Source of the DNA: ZC4RG20 sp035760685
Lineage (GTDB): Bacteria; Pseudomonadota; Gammaproteobacteria; Steroidobacterales; Rariloculaceae
NCBI GenBank assembly: GCA_035760685.1
Contig: DASTSM010000297.1
Span: 1-5,715, forward strand
Reading direction: 5' to 3'
DNA: 5,715 nucleotides
Shown here: positions 1 to 5,621 of the stretch, piece after piece
Layout of the letters: every line of letters begins with the position of its first letter
How positions within the stretch are numbered: the first letter of the stretch is position 1
Made by a program: the position numbers and the translations under genes
Notes under the pieces: generated by a model
What the model saw: only the letters and a program-made list of their open reading frames with translations
Databases searched by the model: none
What the model was told of the DNA's origin: nothing

Positions 1-208
1 GCGTCTTGAGATACGGCGAGAAGTAGGCATCGCTGATGCCGAGCCGCGCGAGGTACGGCACGAGCAGGGCGGCGGACTTGAAGCCGTACTCTTCCGTGAG
101 CTGCAGCCGGTACGTCGCACGCGGCAGGGCGGGCGGCCCCGCGCCCGTCGGGACAGCGATCGCGCCTCTTGTCGAGGAAGGCGATGCGGTTGCCGTGTCG
201 GCCGCCAT
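1..208 (-). CDS. treY: Maltooligosyltrehalose synthase, N-terminal fragment (runs off left edge)
   Basis: Only the first 69 codons are in the window. TreY is a cytoplasmic GH13 intramolecular transglucosylase (EC 5.4.99.15). It converts the reducing-end alpha-1,4 bond of a maltodextrin into the alpha,alpha-1,1 bond of a maltooligosyltrehalose, the substrate of TreZ. The identification rests on the family N-terminus: PRATYRLQL at residues 29-37, then a Phe-containing segment, VPYLARLGIS at 50-59 and YFSPYLKT at 62-69. These match the TreY pattern of ATYRLQ, PYLA.LGIS and Y.SPYL. The ATG at 208 is preceded by GGAGG with a 10-base spacer, and no other ATG, GTG or TTG codon lies before the conserved motif, so the start is well supported. 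The first 28 or so residues are Ala/Ser/Thr/Pro-rich and look disordered, which is longer than I expect before this motif. Its position 14 bases after treZ is the usual treZ/treY partnership. The catalytic residues lie outside the window. Confidence 0.9.
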   Translation of the reverse strand, partial: MAADTATASPSSTRGAIAVPTGAGPPALPRATYRLQLTEEYGFKSAALLVPYLARLGISDAYFSPYLKT

Positions 209-218
209 CGCGCCGGCG

Positions 219-223
219 CCTCC
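219..223 (-). promoter_or_regulatory. treY ribosome binding site overlapping the treZ stop codon
   Basis: The minus strand reads TAGGAGG at 225-219. TAG is the treZ stop, and GGAGG is a strong Shine-Dalgarno core 10 bases before the treY ATG at 208. The last G of the stop codon is also the first G of the core. A ribosome terminating on treZ therefore sits on the treY initiation signal, which favours coupled translation. Confidence 0.8.
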
Positions 224-2073
224 TAGGCTCCGTGCCACCAGCCGACGCACCACGCGGGCACCGCATCGGGCAGCGGCGGACGCAGCTCGGGCGTCGCGTG
301 CACGATCTCGCCGTCCGGCCACCCGGCGATGCCCTGCGCGGCCGCGCCTAAGTTTGCGACGAGCGCGAGCGACGATTCGTCCGCGAGCCGCCACTCGGCG
401 GTCAGCGCGGTCGCCCCGAGCAGGCGCCCGCTCTCGGCGCGCGCGGGCAAGCGCCGGCCGAGCAGCTCCGCGCGCCGCGCGAGCAAGCGCCGATAGCGCG
501 CGAGCGCGCGGCCGCAGGCGCCGGCGGCCTGCGCCGACCAGTCGAGCTTTGCGAGGTCGGCCGTCGCTGGATCGTTCGGGTCAGGGATCGTGACGAGATC
601 CTTCGCGTCGTCGAAGAAGGCCGCGAACTCTCGCCGGCGTCCGTCGGTGACGGCGGGGCCGAGCTCGCCGGCGAAGTCGCAGAAGAACGGGAACGGGTTC
701 GGAGCATGGAACTCCTCGCCCATGAACAGCAGGATCGGCGTCGGCAGCAGCAGCAGCAGCGTCTCCGCGGCCGCGAGAGGCTCCTCTTCGACGAGCATGG
801 ACAGCCGCTCGCCGTAGGCGCGATTGCCGATCTGATCGTGGTTCTGCAAGAAGTTTACAAAGGCCTCGGGCGGGAGGTGCTTCGAGTCCTCGCCGCGCGC
901 ACGGCCGCCCCAATGTCTCGAGGGCTCGCCTTGGTAGGCGAAGCCTTCGGTCAGGCACCGCAGCAGTTGCTCGGTGGCGCGGTCGTAGTCCTCGTAGTAG
1001 CCGCTGCCCTCGCCCGTGAGCAGCACGTGCATCGCGTGGTGGAAGTCGTCGTTCCATTGCGCCGAGTAGCCCGCGGAGCGGGGCGGCGGCGGAGGCGCGT
1101 GCTCTCCGCGGCGCGCTTTGCGCTCGTCGGCGTTCATGAGCAAGCGCGCCGCATTGTTGCCGTTCTCGAGCACGAGGTGCTTCGGGCGCGCGGAAGGAAG
1201 CCGCTCGACCTCGGCCGCGAGCTCGGCCAGGAAAGACGGCTCCGAGTCGTCGAGGATCGCGTGCACGGCGTCGAGCCGGAGGCCGTCGAAGCGATACTCC
1301 TCGAGCCAGTAGAGCGCGTTGTCGATGAAGAAGCGGCGCACGGGCCCGCTGTCGGCGCCGTCGTAGTTGATCGCGCTGCCCCAGGGCGTCGCATGGCGGT
1401 CCGTGAAGAACCCCGGCGCGTAGAGAGGCAGGAAGTTTCCCTCTGGGCCGAAATGGTTGTAGACGACGTCGAGGAAGACCATGAGCCCGCGCGCGTGCGC
1501 GCTCGCGATGAACCGCTTCAAGTCTTCGGGCCGGCCGTACGCCTGCTCGGGCGCGAACGGCAGCACGCCGTCGTAGCCCCAATTTCGGCGCCCCGGCGTC
1601 TCCGCGAGCGGCATGAGCTCGATCGTGTTGATGCCGAGCTCGGCGAGGTAGTCGAGCCGCTGCTCCGCCGCTGCGTACGTGCCTTCGGGCGTGAACGTTC
1701 CGACGTGCACCTCGTAGATGACGGCCTCGGGCCAGGGCCTGCCCGCCCAGTCGCCGTCGTGCCATTCGAAGGCGAGAGGGTCGATGACCTCGCTCGGCCC
1801 CGGAACGCCGCCCGGATTGAAGCGCGCGGCGGGATCGGGCACCTCGAGCGGCTCGTCCCCGAACGAAAAGGTGTAGCGATCGCCGGCCCTCGCGTTCTCC
1901 GCGGTGCACTCGAAGAAGCCGTCCGCGAGACGGCTCATCGAAAGCGGGTCCCGGCCCGCGACGCGCAGCAGCACGCGGCCCGCCGCAGGCGCCCAGAGGC
2001 GAAATCGGACGCCCCCGTCCACGATCTCGGCGCCGAACGGCATCGAGTGCCTCGCTCTCGCTATCTCTACCAT
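223..2073 (-). CDS. treZ: Maltooligosyltrehalose trehalohydrolase (GH13)
   Basis: A 616-residue cytoplasmic enzyme (EC 3.2.1.141) that cleaves the alpha-1,4 bond next to the trehalosyl end made by TreY, releasing trehalose. The N-terminal beta domain (about 11-100) has the TreZ signature MPFGAE at 11-16 and GVRFRLWAP at 21-29. The GH13 barrel follows: EVHVGTF at 121-127, DVVYNH at 202-207, DGLRLDAVHA at 263-272 with predicted nucleophile D268, VLEN at 301-304 with predicted acid E303, and NHDQIGNR at 411-418 with D413 as third carboxylate. QWNDDFHHA at 339-347 is typical of TreZ and separates it from branching enzymes. A small C-terminal domain follows from about 520. Length is normal. The start at 2073 is chosen because AAGGAAG (2085-2079) lies at good spacing; the frame also has an upstream ATG at 2196 and a downstream one at 2043. 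The 2196 start would overlap glgX by about 130 bases and add an Arg-rich, unconserved stretch. Oddities are a five-proline run at 327-331 and a five-leucine run at 439-443 encoded by near-perfect CTG repeats. Confidence 0.95.
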   Translation of the reverse strand: MVEIARARHSMPFGAEIVDGGVRFRLWAPAAGRVLLRVAGRDPLSMSRLADGFFECTAENARAGDRYTFSFGDEPLEVPDPAARFNPGGVPGPSEVIDPLAFEWHDGDWAGRPWPEAVIYEVHVGTFTPEGTYAAAEQRLDYLAELGINTIELMPLAETPGRRNWGYDGVLPFAPEQAYGRPEDLKRFIASAHARGLMVFLDVVYNHFGPEGNFLPLYAPGFFTDRHATPWGSAINYDGADSGPVRRFFIDNALYWLEEYRFDGLRLDAVHAILDDSEPSFLAELAAEVERLPSARPKHLVLENGNNAARLLMNADERKARRGEHAPPPPPRSAGYSAQWNDDFHHAMHVLLTGEGSGYYEDYDRATEQLLRCLTEGFAYQGEPSRHWGGRARGEDSKHLPPEAFVNFLQNHDQIGNRAYGERLSMLVEEEPLAAAETLLLLLPTPILLFMGEEFHAPNPFPFFCDFAGELGPAVTDGRRREFAAFFDDAKDLVTIPDPNDPATADLAKLDWSAQAAGACGRALARYRRLLARRAELLGRRLPARAESGRLLGATALTAEWRLADESSLALVANLGAAAQGIAGWPDGEIVHATPELRPPLPDAVPAWCVGWWHGA

Positions 2074-4178
2074 GTTCGCTTCCTTGCCCCGCGCAGCAGC
2101 ACCGCCGAGCGGCCCTCGAGCAGATACTGTGCGCGGTCGCCGTCGAGACCGCAGGCGTTCCTGGCCGGGCGCGCCGTGTCGACGAGCCTCTCCCACGCGC
2201 CTTCGCGCTCGGGCACGTTGAAGACGATCGGCTCGTAGTGAGCGTTCAGCATGAGCAGAAAGTCGTCGTCCTCGATGCGCTCGCCGTGGCGGTCGATCTC
2301 GCGGAACGCTTCGCCGGAGAAGAGCACGCCGAGGCAGCGTGCGTGCGCGTCGAGCCAGTTGGCCTCGGTCATCTCGATGCCGAGCGGCGTCAGCCAGTGC
2401 AGGTCCTTCTCCTGTTCCGATGCGCGAATGTAGCGCCGCCGCCGAAACGTCGGGTGCTCCTTCCGCAAGCGCACGAGACCGGCCGTGAACGCGATGAGCT
2501 CGTCGTCCTGGCGCTCCCAGTCGAGCCAGGAGAGCTCGTTGTCCTGACAGTAGGTGTTGTTGTTGCCGCGTTGGGTTCGGCCGAGCTCGTCGCCTGCAAG
2601 CAGCATCGGCACGCCCTGCGAGAGAAACAGCGTCGTCAGGAAATTGCGCTTCTGCCGCGCGCGCAGGGCGAGCACGCCGGCGTCGTCCGCCGGTCCCTCG
2701 ACGCCGCAGTTCCAGCTCGCGTTCTGCGACTCGCCGTCGCGGTTATCGTCGAGGTTCGCCTCGTTGTGCTTCTCGTTGTAGCTCACGAGGTCCTCCAAGG
2801 TGAAGCCGTCGTGGGCCGTCACGAAATTGATGCTCGCGTACGGCAGCCGGCCGCTGCTTTCGTAGAGGTCGCTCGAGCCCGTGAGCCTGAACGCGAGGTC
2901 GCCGATGACCCCGTCGTCGCCCTTCCAGTAGCGGCGCAGCGTGCCTCGATACTTGTCGTTCCATTCGGCCCAGCCGATCGGAAAGTTGCCGACCTGATAG
3001 CCGCCCTGCCCGAGGTCCCAGGGCTCCGCGATGAGCTTGACCTGCGAGAGGATCGGATCCTGGTGGATGACGTCGAAGAACGCGCCGAGGCGGTCGACGT
3101 CGTGGAGCTCGCGCGCGAGCGCCGACGCGAGATCGAAGCGGAAGCCGTCGACGTGCATCTCCGTGACCCAGTACCTCAGGCTGTCCATGATGAGCTGGAG
3201 CACGCGCGGGTGCGTCATGTTCAGCGTATTGCCGCAGCCCGTGTAATCGACGTAGTAGCGCCGGTCCTGGGGCGACAGCCGGTAATAGGCGGCGTTGTCG
3301 ATGCCGCGGAACGAGAGCGTCGGGCCCAAGTGGTTGCCTTCGGCCGTGTGGTTGTAGACCACGTCGAGGATGACCTCGATGCCGGCCGAGTGGAGCTTCC
3401 TGACCATGGTCCGGAACTCATTCGGGTGGCCTTCGGCGAGGTAGCGCGTGTCGGGCGCGAAGAATCCGATCGTGTTGTAGCCCCAGTAGTTGCGGAGGCC
3501 CTGCTCGACGAGATGGCGGTCGTCGACGAACGTGTGGATCGGCATGAGCTCGACGGTGGTGATTCCGAGGCGGCGGAGATGGTTGATCGCGGGCTGCGTC
3601 GCGAGGCCCGCGTACGTGCCTCGCAGGTGCGGCGGCACGTCCGGATGCCTCGCCGTGAAACCTTTCACGTGCAGCTCGTAGATGATCGTGTCGGTCCACG
3701 GCACGCGGGGCCGCTGGTCGTCGCCCCAGGTGAAGGCGGGATCGATGACCTCGCAGCGCGGCATGCCGGTCGCGTCGTTGCGCCGATCGAACGAGAGGTC
3801 CTGCCGAGGATGGCCGATCCGATAGCCGAAGTGCGCGTTGCTCCAGCGGATGCCTCCGCGAATCGATTTCGCGTACGGATCGAGCAGGAGCTTGTTCGGA
3901 TTGAAGCGGTGGCCCTTCTCGGGCGCGTAGGGCCCATGAACGCGATAGCCGTAGAGGAGCCCCGGGCGCGCTTGCGGCAGATAGCAGTGCCACACTTGAT
4001 CGGTGTGCTCGCGCAGCGTGATCGTCGCCGGGACTCCGCGTCCGCTCGCGCCGAAGAGGCAGAGGTCGACCTGCTCCGCGTGCTCGGAGAAGAGGGCGAA
4101 ATTGACGCCTTCTCCGTCCCAGGTCGCGCCGAGCGGGTAGGGCGCGCCGGGCCAGACGCTCGAAACCCAGTCACGCAC
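2067..4178 (-). CDS. glgX: Glycogen/maltodextrin debranching enzyme GlgX (TreX-like isoamylase, GH13_11)
   Basis: A 703-residue cytoplasmic enzyme that hydrolyses alpha-1,6 branch points of glycogen or limit dextrin, giving linear maltodextrins. An N-terminal CBM48-type domain (about 10-110) carries PYPLGATWDG at 13-22 and GVNFALFSEHA at 24-34. The GH13 barrel has YELHVKGFT at 167-175, RNYWGYN at 229-235, DVVYNH at 272-277, DGFRFDLAS at 344-352 with predicted nucleophile D349, LIAEPWD at 382-388 with predicted acid E385, and TAHDGFT at 454-460 with D457. GDELGRTQ at 529-536 and NTYCQDNELSW at 541-551 are hallmark GlgX/TreX sequences. From about 600 it is a C-terminal beta domain. It is longer than E. 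coli GlgX (about 657) and nearer the roughly 700-residue forms encoded beside treZ/treY, where the gene is often called treX. The start is GTG; no alternative start codon occurs before the conserved PLGATWDG. The gene starts 28 bases after glgC and its stop overlaps treZ. All catalytic residues are present, so it should be active. Confidence 0.95.
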   Translation of the reverse strand: MRDWVSSVWPGAPYPLGATWDGEGVNFALFSEHAEQVDLCLFGASGRGVPATITLREHTDQVWHCYLPQARPGLLYGYRVHGPYAPEKGHRFNPNKLLLDPYAKSIRGGIRWSNAHFGYRIGHPRQDLSFDRRNDATGMPRCEVIDPAFTWGDDQRPRVPWTDTIIYELHVKGFTARHPDVPPHLRGTYAGLATQPAINHLRRLGITTVELMPIHTFVDDRHLVEQGLRNYWGYNTIGFFAPDTRYLAEGHPNEFRTMVRKLHSAGIEVILDVVYNHTAEGNHLGPTLSFRGIDNAAYYRLSPQDRRYYVDYTGCGNTLNMTHPRVLQLIMDSLRYWVTEMHVDGFRFDLASALARELHDVDRLGAFFDVIHQDPILSQVKLIAEPWDLGQGGYQVGNFPIGWAEWNDKYRGTLRRYWKGDDGVIGDLAFRLTGSSDLYESSGRLPYASINFVTAHDGFTLEDLVSYNEKHNEANLDDNRDGESQNASWNCGVEGPADDAGVLALRARQKRNFLTTLFLSQGVPMLLAGDELGRTQRGNNNTYCQDNELSWLDWERQDDELIAFTAGLVRLRKEHPTFRRRRYIRASEQEKDLHWLTPLGIEMTEANWLDAHARCLGVLFSGEAFREIDRHGERIEDDDFLLMLNAHYEPIVFNVPEREGAWERLVDTARPARNACGLDGDRAQYLLEGRSAVLLRGARKRTW
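2079..2085 (-). promoter_or_regulatory. treZ ribosome binding site inside the end of glgX
   Basis: AAGGAAG on the minus strand at 2085-2079 places an AGGA core seven bases before the ATG at 2073. It lies within the last codons of glgX. It supports the 2073 start over the alternative ATGs at 2196 and 2043. Confidence 0.6.
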
Positions 4179-4179
4179 G

Positions 4180-4195
4180 CCTCGCGCCGCTCGCC
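4180..4195 (-). promoter_or_regulatory. Weak translation-initiation region of glgX (GTG start)
   Basis: The 28-base gap between the glgC TGA and the glgX GTG has no good Shine-Dalgarno sequence at normal spacing. GAGG at 4183-4180 is only one base from the GTG, and GGCGAG at 4195-4190 is 11 bases away. With a GTG start this suggests modest initiation, probably helped by ribosomes ending on glgC. Confidence 0.3.
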
Positions 4196-4206
4196 GGAAC
4201 CTAAGC

Positions 4207-5478
4207 TCACGCGACCATTCGGGCCGCGGCCATGCGGCGATGCGGCACGACGCGTCCGCGCGGAACCAGCACGACGCCCGACGGCGAGAGGAAGTAGGCG
4301 CCTTCGGAATCGCCGACGACCGTCGAGCCGATCACGGTGTTGTCGGGAATCTCGCACCCGCTGTCCACGATTACGCGGTCGATGACGCAGTTCTTGCCGA
4401 TGCTGCACCCGGGCAGGAGGACCGATTCGCTGACCCTCGAGTGGCCGCCGATGCTTGCGCCCGTGGAGACGACCGAGCGGTAGACGTCGCCGCAGACGAC
4501 GCAGCCGGGCGCGAGAATCGCGGAGCTGACGCGGACACGCCCCGCGATTCGCGCGGGCGGCTGGACCGACCGCTCCGTCCTGATCGGCCAGGACTCGTCG
4601 TAGAGGTCGAGCTTCGGCGGCTCGTCGAGCAGGTCCATGTGCGCCTGCCAATAGCTCTCGACGGTGCCCACATCCCGCCAATATCCGGGCAGCGCCGGGT
4701 TGCGCGCATCGCGGAAGTCGTGCGCGAAGACGCGCGCCGATTCGAGAGCCGACGGCAGGAGGCTGTACCCGAAATCGTGCGTGGACCGGTCGTCGGCGGC
4801 GTCGCGGTCCATGCATTCAAAAAGAAACGAGCGGTCGAACACGTAGACGCCCATCGATGCGAGCGCGACCTCGTACTTGCCCGGCGCGGGCGAGGGGTGC
4901 TCGGGCTTCTCGACGAAGGAGCGCACGCGCCCGTCGCGATCCGCGCCGACGATTCCGAAGTTGCTTCCGTCGCCGATCGGGACTTCGACGCAGGCGACGG
5001 TGAGATCGGCTCGCTTGGCCGCGTGCTGCTCGAGCAGCCGCGAGTAGTCCATGGAGTACACGTGGTCCCCGGCGAGGACGAGAACCACCTCGGGATCGAG
5101 AGCCTCGATGAGATCTCGGTTCTGATGGACGGCGTCTACGGTCCCCGAGTACCAACGCTCGCCTAGGCGCTGCTGCGCCGGCCAAATCTCGATGAACTCG
5201 TCGAGCTCGCGGCGGAGGAATCCCCAGCTGTGATGGATGTGACGGATCAGCGATTGGGACTTGTACTGCGTGAGCAACGCGACTCGCCGGATGCCCGAAT
5301 TCAGGCAGTTCGACAGCGTAAAGTCGACGGTGCGATAGTGGCCGCCGAACGGAACGGCCGGCTTGGCGCGCCATTCGGTCAGGCCGCGGAGGCGCTTGCC
5401 GTGTCCGCCGGCAAGCACGAGGGCGAGTGTGGAATGGTCGGCTCCCCAGCTCGACGCGAGCCGGCTTCGGTGCTCCAT
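4207..5478 (-). CDS. glgC: Glucose-1-phosphate adenylyltransferase (ADP-glucose pyrophosphorylase)
   Basis: A 423-residue cytoplasmic enzyme (EC 2.7.7.27) making ADP-glucose and pyrophosphate from ATP and glucose-1-phosphate, the committed, allosterically controlled step of bacterial glycogen synthesis. The N-terminal nucleotidyltransferase domain (about 17-285) shows LAGGHGKRL at 22-30 with the catalytic-type R29, RAKPAVPFGG at 37-46, SNCLNSGIRR at 56-65, PAQQR at 100-104, WYSGTVDAV at 109-117, AGDHVYSMDYS at 136-146 with D138 matching the E. coli catalytic aspartate, FVEKP at 188-192 with K191 matching the glucose-1-phosphate lysine, ASMGVYVF at 207-214 and YWRDVGT at 266-272. WPIRT at 297-301 leads into a C-terminal left-handed beta-helix (about 305-400) with hexapeptide-like repeats. 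Length is normal for the homotetrameric GlgC. The ATG at 5478 has AGGAG ten bases upstream. As the first gene it probably sets operon expression. Residues matching the E. coli activator site differ (W36, P43), and the usual GTADAV reads GTVDAV. Confidence 0.97.
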   Translation of the reverse strand: MEHRSRLASSWGADHSTLALVLAGGHGKRLRGLTEWRAKPAVPFGGHYRTVDFTLSNCLNSGIRRVALLTQYKSQSLIRHIHHSWGFLRRELDEFIEIWPAQQRLGERWYSGTVDAVHQNRDLIEALDPEVVLVLAGDHVYSMDYSRLLEQHAAKRADLTVACVEVPIGDGSNFGIVGADRDGRVRSFVEKPEHPSPAPGKYEVALASMGVYVFDRSFLFECMDRDAADDRSTHDFGYSLLPSALESARVFAHDFRDARNPALPGYWRDVGTVESYWQAHMDLLDEPPKLDLYDESWPIRTERSVQPPARIAGRVRVSSAILAPGCVVCGDVYRSVVSTGASIGGHSRVSESVLLPGCSIGKNCVIDRVIVDSGCEIPDNTVIGSTVVGDSEGAYFLSPSGVVLVPRGRVVPHRRMAAARMVA

Positions 5479-5488
5479 TTTTAGTTTT

Positions 5489-5493
5489 CTCCT
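5489..5493 (-). promoter_or_regulatory. glgC ribosome binding site
   Basis: AGGAG on the minus strand, followed by the ten-base A-rich spacer AAAACTAAAA and the ATG at 5478. The A-rich, probably unstructured surroundings contrast with the GC-rich background and suggest an accessible, efficient start. Confidence 0.75.
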
Positions 5494-5564
5494 GCTGAAA
5501 GGTTTCGGCGATGCGTTTTGTTTGCGTCGGGCGTCGTTTCTGCGCGGCGGGTCGATAGCCTTGC

Positions 5565-5593
5565 AAAAAGCCCGCGCGGTTCCGCGTTTTGGG
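5565..5593 (-). terminator. Possible weak intrinsic terminator or attenuator in the glgC leader
   Basis: Read as minus-strand RNA, 5593-5571 can form CCC/GGG outer pairs around an internal loop and an inner CGCG/CGCG stem closed by a GAAC tetraloop, followed by one C and five Us (5569-5565). The layout resembles an intrinsic terminator, but the stem is short and interrupted, so the call is tentative. It lies about 87 bases before the glgC ATG. It could end an upstream minus-strand gene or attenuate glgC transcription. Confidence 0.22.
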
Positions 5594-5601
5594 AGAGCCG
5601 A

Positions 5602-5621
5602 CCGTCGGCGCGCCGCCGTCG
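5602..5621. repeat. Ten-base palindrome overlapping a CCGTCG direct repeat
   Basis: CCGTCG occurs at 5602-5607 and again at 5616-5621. Between and partly overlapping them is the perfect palindrome CGGCGCGCCG (5606-5615). It is about 130 bases upstream of glgC, so a regulator-binding site is conceivable, but such strings arise readily by chance in DNA of this composition. Confidence 0.25.

Noticed and set aside
437..535. Dense GCGC/CGCG runs considered as a structural repeat or Z-DNA element
   Set aside because: They encode the Arg/Ala-rich C-terminal part of TreZ with GC-rich codons. No ordered repeat unit or symmetry goes beyond composition.
745..759. (CAG)5 microsatellite as a phase-variation tract
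   Set aside because: Five CTG leucine codons fall in the hydrophobic segment (439-443) before the conserved LLFMGEE of TreZ. Trinucleotide changes would not shift the frame, so switching is not expected.
706..2238. Plus-strand open frame of 510 codons antisense to treZ
   Set aside because: Same cause: it is in codon register with treZ, which lacks TTA, CTA and TCA over this stretch. Its one-base overlap with the next plus-strand frame at 2238 is coincidental.
2238..4385. Plus-strand open frame of 715 codons antisense to glgX and the end of glgC
   Set aside because: It is in exact codon register with glgX, so its stops would need TTA, CTA or TCA codons in glgX, which are absent in this GC-rich gene. 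The translation is Arg/Val/Glu-rich with no family motif, whereas the minus strand encodes an unmistakable GlgX.
4240..5166. Plus-strand open frame of 308 codons antisense to glgC
   Set aside because: It is in register with glgC and ends where glgC uses a CTA leucine codon. No recognisable domain is seen in its translation.
5536..5570. Sigma-70 or sigma-54 promoter candidates around TTGCAA in the glgC leader
   Set aside because: TTGCAA has no acceptable -10 hexamer at 16-18 bases, and the GG to TGC spacing does not fit a -24/-12 element.
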